Source: Candidatus Staskawiczbacteria bacterium (GTDB lineage: Bacteria; Patescibacteriota; Minisyncoccia; Minisyncoccales; Staskawiczbacteraceae). Taken from it: DNA of 28,384 nt. The position numbers and the translations under genes were made by a program. Where the stretch lies: NCBI GenBank assembly GCA_943354455.1, contig CALRCB010000003.1, positions 1 through 28,384 on the forward strand, written 5' to 3'. Positions 21,827 to 28,384 of the stretch are shown here, piece after piece (the first letter of the stretch is position 1; every line of letters begins with the position of its first letter). Below the pieces are notes generated by a model. It did no database searches and was not told the DNA's origin. It was given only the letters and a program-made list of their open reading frames with translations.

Positions 21827-23833
21827 ATGGATAAAAAAGAAACCAAACAAAGAATAGAAAGTTTAAAAAAGCTCATCAATTATCATCGGTATTTATATCA
21901 TGTGTTGGATAAAGCCGAGATATCTGATGAGGCGTTGGACTCTTTAAAAAAAGAGCTTTTTGATTTGGAGCAAAATTTTCCCGAATTTGTAACCGTTGAT
22001 TCTCCGACCCAACGAGTAGGAGGAACCCCGTTAAAAGAATTTAAAAAAATAAATCACTCTGAAAGAATGCTTTCTTTTAACGATACTTTTTCAAAAGAAG
22101 ACATGCGTAATTGGCTGGAAAGAATTTCAAAGCTATTAACCGACCGAGAAAAAGAAAAAATAGATTTTTATTGTGAATTAAAAATAGACGGCTTAGCAAT
22201 TGAACTTATTTATGAAAACGGGGTGCTTGTTACCGGCGCTACTCGGGGGGACGGGTCAATCGGCGAAGATATTACGCTAAATTTAAAAACCGTTGAGGCA
22301 ATTCCCCTTTCTCTACTCACTACCAACTACTCACTACCAACTTCTTTAGTGGTACGCGGAGAAGTATTTATTTCAAGAAAAGAATTCAATGCTATAAATG
22401 AAATCCAGAAAAAAAGGGGTTTGCCTTTGTATGCAAACCCCAGAAATATTGCTGCTGGATCCGTGCGGCAATTGGATCCTAAAATAACCGCTTCCCGTCA
22501 TTTGGATTCTTTCGCCTATGAACTAATTACTAATTTGGGGCAAAAAACCCACGAAGACAAACACGATATTTTAAAAGATTTTGGATTTAAAATCAATATT
22601 TATAATAAATATTGTAAAACCTTGGAAGATGTTTTTTCTTTTTATGAAAAATGCGCAAAATTAAGAGATGGTTTGGAATATGAAATTGATGGCGTGGTGG
22701 TGATAGTAAATAATAATGAAATTTTTGAAAAATTAGGGGTGGTTGGCAAAGCGCCTCGAGGAGCGGTTGCTTTTAAATTTGCCCAAAGCCAGGCGACCAC
22801 TATTGTGGAAGATATAAAAATCCAAGTTGGTAGAACTGGCGCCCTAACTCCCGTGGCAGTGTTAAAGCCAGTACAGGTTGGTGGAATTACTATAAGCCGG
22901 GCAACGCTACACAATGATGATGAAATTAAGCGGCTGGGGTTAAAAATCGGCGATAGTGTAATTGTGGGGCGAGCAGGAGATGTTATTCCTAATATTATTA
23001 AGGTTTTGCCAGAACTTCGCACCGGCAATGAGAAAAATTTTGTGATGCCAAAAGATTGTCCAAGTTGCAAGACCAAACTTGAAAAATCAGAAACAGAAGC
23101 TCTTTGGCGCTGTCCAAATACTCGGTGTTTTGCGCGTCAACGCAGATCTTTTTACCATTTTGTTTCGCGTGGGGCTTTTAATATTGAAGGATTGGGGCCA
23201 AAAATTATTGATAGATTGCTTGACGAAGGCTTGATTTCAGACCAGGCTGATTTATTTAACTTAAAAGAGGGTGACTTGTTAGTTTTGGAGCGGTTTGCCG
23301 AAAAATCAGCCGAAAATGTTATACAGTCAATTGCAGAAAAAAAAGAATTGCCGTTGGGGCGCTTTATTTATGCTTTGGGAATTAGAAACATCGGACAGGA
23401 GACGGCGATGGATTTGGCAAATTATTTTGGGTCTTTGGAAACATTAAAAAATGTGCCACTGGAAGATTTTAATGCCATTACAAACATAGGACCCATTGTG
23501 GCAAAATCGGTGCACGAGTGGTTTTTGCAAAAAGAAAATAAAAATCTTTTGGATAAGTTTTTGACGGTGGGTGTGAAAATAATAAATCCTAAAAAAGTAC
23601 AACAGGGAAAGTTGTCGGGAAAATTGTTTATTTTTACCGGCAGTTTAGAGGCGATAGAGCGGGAACTGGCCAAAGAAAAGGTGCGAGATTTGGGTGGGCA
23701 AACCACAGAATCAATTTCAGCTAAAGTTGATTTTGTGGTGGCAGGAAATGAAGCCGGGTCTAAATTATCAAAAGCCGAAAAATTAGGATTGAAAGTGATT
23801 AGCGAAAAAGAATTTTTGAAGTTAATACGTTAG
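21827..23833 (+). CDS. ligA: NAD-dependent DNA ligase
   Basis: The 668-residue enzyme seals nicks in replication and repair using NAD. The domain order is complete. The Ia domain has YHRYLYHVLD, and the adenylation domain has the lysine nucleophile Lys119 in KIDG. An OB domain (QVGRTGALTPVAVL) follows, then a zinc finger CPSC...CPNTRC, helix-hairpin-helix repeats (ALGIRNIGQETA, ITNIGPIVA) and a C-terminal BRCT domain (FIFTGSL...LGLKVISEKEF). Length and motifs are normal. It is followed by rodA after 4 bases; its link to the pilus cluster is probably positional only. Confidence 0.97.
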   Translation: MDKKETKQRIESLKKLINYHRYLYHVLDKAEISDEALDSLKKELFDLEQNFPEFVTVDSPTQRVGGTPLKEFKKINHSERMLSFNDTFSKEDMRNWLERISKLLTDREKEKIDFYCELKIDGLAIELIYENGVLVTGATRGDGSIGEDITLNLKTVEAIPLSLLTTNYSLPTSLVVRGEVFISRKEFNAINEIQKKRGLPLYANPRNIAAGSVRQLDPKITASRHLDSFAYELITNLGQKTHEDKHDILKDFGFKINIYNKYCKTLEDVFSFYEKCAKLRDGLEYEIDGVVVIVNNNEIFEKLGVVGKAPRGAVAFKFAQSQATTIVEDIKIQVGRTGALTPVAVLKPVQVGGITISRATLHNDDEIKRLGLKIGDSVIVGRAGDVIPNIIKVLPELRTGNEKNFVMPKDCPSCKTKLEKSETEALWRCPNTRCFARQRRSFYHFVSRGAFNIEGLGPKIIDRLLDEGLISDQADLFNLKEGDLLVLERFAEKSAENVIQSIAEKKELPLGRFIYALGIRNIGQETAMDLANYFGSLETLKNVPLEDFNAITNIGPIVAKSVHEWFLQKENKNLLDKFLTVGVKIINPKKVQQGKLSGKLFIFTGSLEAIERELAKEKVRDLGGQTTESISAKVDFVVAGNEAGSKLSKAEKLGLKVISEKEFLKLIR

Positions 23834-23837
23834 TTTA

Positions 23838-24929
23838 ATGAATACCATATTAGCGCATATTAAAAAATTGGATTGGGTGTTGATTACTTGCGCGGCATTA
23901 ATCACCGTTTTTGGTTTGGTTGGAATTTACAGTTACGGACTTGCTCAACAGGATTTTGCAGATTTTCAAAAGCAGTTGGTTTTTTTTGTGGCGGGGTTTT
24001 TAGTAATGTTGGCGGTGAGTTTTTTTGATTATCGTATTTTGCGAAATAATTCTTATTTAATTTTAATATTATATGGAATTTGTCTATTACTTTTATTAGG
24101 GCTTCACTTTTTCGCGCCGGATATTCGGGGTACGCGAGGCTGGTATCGGATAGGGTTTTTATCGCTGGACCCCTTGGAGCCCACGAAAATTATTTTGATT
24201 ATTTTATTGGCAAAATATTTTTCCATGCGCCATGTTGAACTCTATAAATTTAAACATATTTTAGTATCGGGCGCCTACATTTTTTTTCCGGCCCTGTTTG
24301 TTTTTATTAAGCCGGACTTGGGAGGTACTATGGTATTGTTGTTAATTTGGATTGGAATATTATTAGTTTCCGGAATTAAATTAAAACATTTTTTAATAAT
24401 ATCAATTTGTTTTTTATTAGTTTTTGGATTGGCCTGGCAGTTTTTATTGAAAGATTATCAAAAGGGAAGAATTATTTCGTTTATTTTTCCCTATGATGTA
24501 CTGGGCGGGTCGTGGTCTCAGACTCAAACTAAAATTTCTATTGGATCGGGTCAAATTTTTGGCACCGGAATCGGAAATGATTCACAGGTTCAATATGGAT
24601 TTTTACCAGAACCCCATACGGATTTTATTTATTCAGCCATAGGTCAACAATGGGGATTGGCCGGAATTAGTGTGCTATTTTTGTTGTATATAATTTTTAT
24701 TTGGCGGGTATTAAAAATCGCCCTTACGGCCGAATCAAATTTCCCCCGGCTGTTTGCGGTGGGCTTTGGCATAGTTTTGATAGCCCAATTTGTTATTAAT
24801 ATTGGAATGAACCTTTCTCTGCTTCCGGTGGTTGGGCTTTATCTACCGCTGGTAAGTTACGGAGGGTCAGGGCTAGTCGGCACTTTTATAAGTATCGGCA
24901 TTTTACAAAGTATGCTTAAGAAAAACTAG
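23838..24929 (+). CDS. rodA: RodA/FtsW family peptidoglycan glycosyltransferase
   Basis: The 363-residue polytopic SEDS protein polymerises lipid II into glycan strands during elongation (RodA) or division (FtsW). Conserved segments are RGTRGWYRIGFLSLDPLEPTK, FIKPDLGG (with the catalytic-type Asp), EPHTDFIYSAIGQQWG, and LPVVGLYLPLVSYGGSG near the end. The common QPSE motif reads DPLEPTK, keeping the Glu. RodA is preferred over FtsW because of the shorter termini, but the split is not certain. It converges on pth; the two stop codons overlap in one CTAG. Confidence 0.9.
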   Translation: MNTILAHIKKLDWVLITCAALITVFGLVGIYSYGLAQQDFADFQKQLVFFVAGFLVMLAVSFFDYRILRNNSYLILILYGICLLLLLGLHFFAPDIRGTRGWYRIGFLSLDPLEPTKIILIILLAKYFSMRHVELYKFKHILVSGAYIFFPALFVFIKPDLGGTMVLLLIWIGILLVSGIKLKHFLIISICFLLVFGLAWQFLLKDYQKGRIISFIFPYDVLGGSWSQTQTKISIGSGQIFGTGIGNDSQVQYGFLPEPHTDFIYSAIGQQWGLAGISVLFLLYIIFIWRVLKIALTAESNFPRLFAVGFGIVLIAQFVINIGMNLSLLPVVGLYLPLVSYGGSGLVGTFISIGILQSMLKKN

Positions 24930-25480
24930 TTATACTTGTTCATAGTTTTTTCCAAGCCATTTTCAATAAAATATTCCAGGGCTTGTGAGGTTTTTTCTAT
25001 GACGCCACTTAAAACTTCCTGTTCTTCTTTGGTAAATTTTTTAATGACAAAAGCCGGGCCGTTTGCGGGCTTACCTGCTGTGGGCTGTATACCAACCCGA
25101 AACCGTATTAAATTTTCATTGCCAATATTTTGTATGATAGAATCAATGCCTTTGTGTCCGGCAGAACCACGGTCTTTTACAATTTTTAGTTTTCCGATTA
25201 CCACATCAATATCATCGTGAACTATAATAATATTTTCTAATTGTGATTTGTGGTCTTGGGTAATTTTTTTTACTGCAAACCCAGATTCGTTCATAAACGT
25301 TTGTGGTTTTACTAATATCACATTTTCTTTTTGTGAAACCAGCGAATTATATTTTTTAGAAAATTCAAAATCAGGGAACTGTTTTTTTTTGGTAAAAGAC
25401 TCAACCGCCATAAAGCCAGCATTGTGGCGCGTGTTATTAAATTTTTCTCCCGGATTTCCCAGTCCAATGATTATGGTCAT
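24926..25480 (-). CDS. pth: Peptidyl-tRNA hydrolase
   Basis: The 184-residue enzyme recycles peptidyl-tRNA released from stalled ribosomes. It has GLGNPG (Asn9), the catalytic His19 in RHNAGF, Asn64 in FMNESG, and the HDDID segment with the partner Asp. The usual GHNG motif reads GHKG (Lys110), replacing a substrate-contacting Asn known from the E. coli enzyme. The C-terminal helical part is normal. It is encoded alone on the minus strand. A possible -10 TACAAT lies about 15 bases before the ATG on that strand, without a clear -35. Confidence 0.94.
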   Translation of the reverse strand: MTIIIGLGNPGEKFNNTRHNAGFMAVESFTKKKQFPDFEFSKKYNSLVSQKENVILVKPQTFMNESGFAVKKITQDHKSQLENIIIVHDDIDVVIGKLKIVKDRGSAGHKGIDSIIQNIGNENLIRFRVGIQPTAGKPANGPAFVIKKFTKEEQEVLSGVIEKTSQALEYFIENGLEKTMNKYN

Positions 25481-25507
25481 ATATTTTTATTTTCTTAATT
25501 GTATCAC

Positions 25508-25536
25508 TTTACATTCCTTTTATGAAGATATAGAAT
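25508..25536 (+). promoter_or_regulatory. Sigma-70-type promoter of the small basic-protein gene
   Basis: TTTACA (25508-25513), a 17-base spacer and TAGAAT (25531-25536) form a good promoter reading away from pth. Transcription would start near 25543. Confidence 0.65.
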
Positions 25537-25542
25537 ATAAAT

Positions 25543-25664
25543 CAGTACAATTTGAAGGGAGGCAAGTACTCGCGTTTTCGACAGAAACAGTCGAATCATT
25601 GGCTTCAAAGAGACTGTTAGTTGTGTTTTTCCGCTTCGATTCTACAACCATGATGGGGGTTTCG
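25543..25664 (+). promoter_or_regulatory. Structured leader with two mutually exclusive hairpins
   Basis: The presumed leader holds a strong SD-like AAGGGAGG (25555-25562) with no start codon at working distance. Hairpin A pairs TTCGAC (25577-25582) with GTCGAA (25590-25595). Hairpin B pairs AACAGTC (25586-25592) with GACTGTT (25612-25618). They share bases 25590-25592, so only one can form. Hairpin B is followed by a T-rich stretch ending TTTTT at 25630, like a weak attenuator. The frame of the downstream gene is open through the whole leader, so part of it could be translated from a TTG at 25599. Confidence 0.35.
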
Positions 25665-25937
25665 ATGTCGAGGAGAAAAGTGTCATCCAGCAGGCGCCTT
25701 AACTCTGACAAGAAGGCATTTCTTCTACAAGAGGCTAAGGCTTTCAATGGTTCCGTTTTGGAGCCTCAAAATCTCAGGAAGCTTGCCGAGCTTCTTGTTG
25801 CTCAAGAGAGATTTAATCTTGGGGAGGTTGAGCCTATGGCGGTAAAAGGTGTCTTGTCTTTGATTCATCGTCATAATGTCGACAAGCCCGGAATTCGCAA
25901 AAGACATCGTCGACGGATGATGATTTTCGTTCAATAA
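25665..25937 (+). CDS. Small basic protein of unknown function
   Basis: The 90-residue product is rich in Arg and Lys at both ends (MSRRKVSSSRR, and IRKRHRRRMM near the C-terminus), with a helical centre (LRKLAELLVAQERF). It could bind nucleic acid, but I do not recognise a family. The start is uncertain: ATG 25665 has GGGGG 5 bases upstream and is preferred, ATGs at 25650 and 25653 are in frame, and TTG 25599 is possible. Codon use (AAG, CTT, GAG, GTC) and composition differ from neighbours: 55 G/C of 120 at 25741-25860, against 35 of 120 at 26101-26220 in lepB. It is isolated, with its own promoter and a perfect terminator, like the two other orphan genes in this window. Confidence 0.65.
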   Translation: MSRRKVSSSRRLNSDKKAFLLQEAKAFNGSVLEPQNLRKLAELLVAQERFNLGEVEPMAVKGVLSLIHRHNVDKPGIRKRHRRRMMIFVQ

Positions 25938-25947
25938 GCACCAGTGA

Positions 25948-25988
25948 AGAGCTGAGCCACATCCCACATGGCTCAGCTCTCTTTTTTT
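25948..25988 (+). terminator. Strong intrinsic terminator
   Basis: A perfect 12-bp stem AGAGCTGAGCCA/TGGCTCAGCTCT (25948-25959 with 25969-25980) with a 9-base loop is followed by CTTTTTTT. It lies 10 bases after the stop of the small basic-protein gene and fixes its coding strand as plus. Confidence 0.92.
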
Positions 25989-25994
25989 ACCCCC

Positions 25995-26023
25995 TTGCAG
26001 TAACCAAAAAAATATGGTAAATT
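25995..26023 (+). promoter_or_regulatory. Possible promoter of lepB
   Basis: TTGCAG (25995-26000), a 17-base spacer and TAAATT (26018-26023) lie just after the terminator. An alternative -10, TAGAAT (26032-26037), ends 8 bases before the lepB ATG and would give a leaderless mRNA. Confidence 0.4.
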
Positions 26024-26045
26024 ATACCCAATAGAATACAAAAAC

Positions 26046-26651
26046 ATGGAAAACATTAGCGTGGAGCCGGAAAATAATCTGGAAAATACCAATAAAGACG
26101 GTTTTTTAAAGAAATATTCCCCTGCTATGTGGGAATTTGTAAAAATAGCTATTATTGCGGCGATTATTGTTTTTCCTATCCGTTATTTTTTGTTTCAACC
26201 TTTTATTGTAAAAGGAGATTCAATGGTGCCTAATTTCCATTCCGGGGATTATTTAATCGTAAATGAAATATCTTATCGGTTTGGCGACCCGAAACGAGGA
26301 GATGTGGTTGTGTTAAAATACCCATTAAATAATAAGCAGAAATTCATTAAAAGAATTGTCGGACTTCCAGGAGAAACAGTGAAAATAAAAAATGGGAAAG
26401 TTGATATTTTAAGAGATGGCAAGGATATGTCTTTGAATGAAAAAAAATATCTTCCGGATTTATTGCAAACTGATGGTGATGTAAATATTACTCTGGGAGA
26501 CAATAAATATTTTGTGTTGGGCGATAATCGAAAATTTTCTTATGATTCGCGCCGATGGGGAGTTTTACCAGAAGAAGACATTATTGGTAAAGCATTTTTT
26601 AGGGTATTTCCATTTAACCAAATGACATTCTTTACAACACCAAGTTATTAA
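26046..26651 (+). CDS. lepB: Signal peptidase I
   Basis: The 201-residue membrane protease cleaves signal peptides of exported proteins. One membrane segment (about 31-50) is followed by the catalytic Ser59 in KGDSMVPN. The RGDVVVLKYP segment and the catalytic Lys102 in FIKRIVGLPGE come next, and then the box GDNRKFSYDSRRWG. All family boxes are present and the length fits Gram-positive-like SipS enzymes. No SD sequence precedes the ATG. It begins a plus-strand run with hisS, 5 bases downstream. Confidence 0.95.
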   Translation: MENISVEPENNLENTNKDGFLKKYSPAMWEFVKIAIIAAIIVFPIRYFLFQPFIVKGDSMVPNFHSGDYLIVNEISYRFGDPKRGDVVVLKYPLNNKQKFIKRIVGLPGETVKIKNGKVDILRDGKDMSLNEKKYLPDLLQTDGDVNITLGDNKYFVLGDNRKFSYDSRRWGVLPEEDIIGKAFFRVFPFNQMTFFTTPSY

Positions 26652-26656
26652 ATATT

Positions 26657-27946
26657 ATGACTAAAGTAAAAATTCAAAGTTTGTCGGGAATGCGCGACAT
26701 TTTGCCTGAAGACCAGGTGTATTTTAAGCGGGTGCAAAAAGCGGTTGAAAGCATCAGTCACTATTATAATTTTAATAGAATTGATACTCCGATTTTGGAA
26801 CAGGCAGAGCTTTTTATCAAGGGTACAGGCGCTGACACAGATGTGGTTTCAAAAGAAATGTATTCTTTTAGGACAAAAGGTGGAGACCTGGTTGTTTTAA
26901 GGCCGGAATTTACTCCAAGTATTGTAAGAAGTTATATAGAAAATGGAATGTATAACTTGCCTCAACCGGTAAAATTATGGACTACGGGGCCATTATTCCG
27001 TCACGAAAGACCGCAGGCAGGCAGGTACCGGCAATTTTTCCAATTTGATTTGGAGGTATTGGGAGACAAGAGCCCTTCTATTGACGGTCAGATTATCCAA
27101 ATGACTTACGATATTTTAAAAGATTTATCTTTTAAAAATATTACCATTGAAGTTAACAGTATTGGAGATAGTGAATGCCGACCCTATTTTAAAAAGATAT
27201 TAACCGCCTATTTTAGGTCAAAAAAATCTTCACTTTGTTCTGATTGCCAACGAAGGTTAAAAGAAAACCCTTTGCGAATTTTGGATTGTAAAGAAGAAAA
27301 ATGTCAACAAGTAAAATCTGGAGCCCCTCAAATTATTGACCACCTTTGTGAAGGTTGTCACGCCCACTTTAAGCAAGTATTGGAATTTTTAGATGAACTA
27401 GAACTGCCCTATACCTTAAATCCTTACTTGGTGCGTGGCTTGGACTATTATACTAAAACCGTATTTGAAATTGTGGAAAAAAGTGAAGACGGTTTATCGC
27501 AAGGAGCTTTAGCTGGAGGTGGAAGATATGATAATTTGGTAAAACTACTGGGTGGGCGCGATACGCCGGCTATGGGGGCCGCAGGCGGTATTGATAGGAT
27601 TATTAATATTTTAAAAACCCGGGAAGCAAAGCCGGATAAAAAACAAGAAAAGACAAATATATTTTTAGCTCAATTAGGCCAATCGGGCAAAAGAAAAAGT
27701 ATGAAACTGTTTGAAGAATTCCGCCAAGCAAAAATACCCGTGGCAGAATCTTTTTCAAAAGATTCGTTGCGAAGCCAATTGAATTCTGCTAATAAAATGG
27801 GGGTAAAGTGGGTGTTGATTTTCGGGCAGAAAGAAGCATTAGAAGATTTTATAACATTACGTGATATGGAAACAGGAGTTCAGGTAGAAATTCCTTTAGA
27901 CAAGGTCGTAGAAGAAATGAAGCAAAAAATTAATAAATTAAAATAG
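26657..27946 (+). CDS. hisS: Histidyl-tRNA synthetase
   Basis: The 429-residue class II synthetase charges tRNA-His. Motif 2 is FRHERPQAGRYRQF (about 114-127), preceded by LRPEFTPSIVR (81-91). The His-specific motifs are LVRGLDYYTKTVFEI and GGGRYDNLV, followed by a C-terminal anticodon-binding domain (FLAQLGQSGKRKSMKLFEEFR onward). A Cys-rich insertion is present (CSDCQRRLKENP...CKEEKCQQ...CEGC), as in many bacterial HisRS. The codons for PQAGRYRQ form a GC-rich run that matches a 12-mer in rel. The neighbours are lepB upstream and rpsU downstream, 13 bases apart. Confidence 0.96.
   Translation: MTKVKIQSLSGMRDILPEDQVYFKRVQKAVESISHYYNFNRIDTPILEQAELFIKGTGADTDVVSKEMYSFRTKGGDLVVLRPEFTPSIVRSYIENGMYNLPQPVKLWTTGPLFRHERPQAGRYRQFFQFDLEVLGDKSPSIDGQIIQMTYDILKDLSFKNITIEVNSIGDSECRPYFKKILTAYFRSKKSSLCSDCQRRLKENPLRILDCKEEKCQQVKSGAPQIIDHLCEGCHAHFKQVLEFLDELELPYTLNPYLVRGLDYYTKTVFEIVEKSEDGLSQGALAGGGRYDNLVKLLGGRDTPAMGAAGGIDRIINILKTREAKPDKKQEKTNIFLAQLGQSGKRKSMKLFEEFRQAKIPVAESFSKDSLRSQLNSANKMGVKWVLIFGQKEALEDFITLRDMETGVQVEIPLDKVVEEMKQKINKLK
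27013..27032. repeat. GC-rich repeat inside hisS, copy 2
   Basis: GCAGGCAGGCAGGTACCGGC contains the 12-mer GGCAGGCAGGTA that also occurs (minus strand) in rel. Here it encodes conserved motif 2 residues of HisRS, so the amino acids are native, but the codon choice is unlike the AT-rich surroundings. Confidence 0.45.
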
Positions 27947-27959
27947 AAAAAATAAAAAC

Positions 27960-28178
27960 ATGGCATTAGAAGTTAAGAAAAAAGAAAAAGAAAATTCTCA
28001 AAATTTGGTGCATCGATTTACTAAAGTGGTTCGCCAAAGCGGTATTATGCTTAATGTCCGAGGCAAACAGTTTAGAAAAAGACCAAAGTCTGCTTTGGCA
28101 AAAAAGAGATCAGCTTTGCGAAGAGTGACTATGAGGGCTGAAAAAATCATTGCCGAAAAAATGGCAAAACCTAAATAG
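27960..28178 (+). CDS. rpsU: 30S ribosomal protein S21
   Basis: The 72-residue, very basic protein has the bS21 pattern: an N-terminal extension, then a helix FTKVVRQSGIM, the KQFRKRP segment, and an Arg/Lys-rich helix AKKRSALRRVTMRAEK. bS21 sits near the anti-SD end of 16S rRNA on the small subunit. That is of interest in a genome where most genes lack an SD sequence. It is followed after 12 bases by a yqeY-like gene, the classical neighbour order. No SD sequence precedes its ATG. Confidence 0.9.
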   Translation: MALEVKKKEKENSQNLVHRFTKVVRQSGIMLNVRGKQFRKRPKSALAKKRSALRRVTMRAEKIIAEKMAKPK

Positions 28179-28190
28179 TTTTTCTAACCA

Positions 28191-28384
28191 ATGATTAAAC
28201 AACAGCTTCAAGTCGATACTAAAGAAGCAATGAAACAAAAAAACCAACAATTGGTTGATGTTTTGCGCATGACATTGGCATCTATTAGTACTAAACAAAA
28301 AGAAAGGCGGTATAAAGAAAAATTAGAAATAGATCCGGAATTATCTGATGATGAAATTATTACGGTTTTATCTTCTGAAATTAA
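28191..28384 (+). CDS. YqeY/GatB-like family protein, N-terminal part
   Basis: The gene runs off the right edge; 64 complete codons are visible from ATG 28191. The N-terminus MIKQQLQVDTKEAMKQKNQ, then LVDVLRMTLASIS and LEIDPELSDDEIITVL, matches the YqeY family. That family shares the tRNA-binding tail domain of GatB and is often encoded next to rpsU, as here. Its biochemical role is poorly known. The cut is due to the window edge. Confidence 0.88.
   Translation, partial: MIKQQLQVDTKEAMKQKNQQLVDVLRMTLASISTKQKERRYKEKLEIDPELSDDEIITVLSSEI

Noticed and set aside
25248..25598. Upstream extension of the small basic-protein frame across pth
   Set aside because: The open frame there is the antisense of pth and lies upstream of the promoter and leader; the sequence has no protein-like pattern of its own.
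25520..25967. Minus-strand ORFs opposite the small basic-protein gene
   Set aside because: The promoter and the T run of the terminator both point to the plus strand, and codon use favours the plus frame.
1..28384. CRISPR array, insertion sequence, integrase or rRNA
   Set aside because: I found no regularly spaced repeats, transposase or integrase motifs, and no rRNA-like sequence on either strand.

Overview
The window looks like a chromosomal segment of a Candidate Phyla Radiation (Patescibacteria) bacterium, most likely Parcubacteria-like. This is inferred from the AT-rich composition, native genes that mostly lack a Shine-Dalgarno (SD) sequence, shortened housekeeping proteins (a 658-residue Mfd and a 572-residue Rel without an ACT domain) and a compact type IV pilus locus beside comFC and dprA. 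TGA ends several intact genes (for example pilM and the major pilin), so the code is the standard bacterial one. No transposon, prophage or CRISPR array is visible.

Layout. 1-2372 (+): the 3' end of leuS, a sugar-nucleotidyltransferase, a Sua5/TsaC gene broken by two in-frame stops, and a histidine phosphatase. 2379-3117 (+): an isolated, more GC-rich gene for a 2H-phosphoesterase-like protein with its own promoter and terminator. 3122-9917 (-): an operon-like run mfd, dprA, topA, rel, tRNA-Leu(CAA). 9922-10694 (+): a second isolated gene, for a membrane-anchored unknown protein, with a consensus sigma-70 promoter and a terminator. 10704-11426 (-): comFC. 11477-21802 (+): a nearly complete type IV pilus locus (pilM, pilN, pilO, an unknown membrane protein, pilB, pilT, pilC, a major pilin with its own promoter and terminator, pilD and four minor pilin-like genes). 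It is followed by ligA and rodA on the same strand, then pth (-). 25508-25988 (+): a third isolated gene, for a small basic protein. 25995-28384 (+): lepB, hisS, rpsU and the start of a yqeY/gatB-like gene.

How the genes fit together. PilM, PilN and PilO form the inner-membrane platform. PilB and PilT power extension and retraction, PilC is the platform protein, and PilD matures the pilins. With ComFC and DprA encoded nearby, the pilus may serve DNA uptake and recombination. Much of the rest is core information processing, stress signalling and envelope growth.

The main oddities are: (a) three isolated genes of foreign-looking composition, each bracketed by a promoter and an intrinsic terminator; (b) a tRNA-Leu with coordinated changes in the D and T loops; (c) a Sua5 gene with stops exactly at two conserved positions; (d) a minor pilin with five cysteines spaced every third residue; (e) a GC-rich 12-mer shared between the rel and hisS coding regions.
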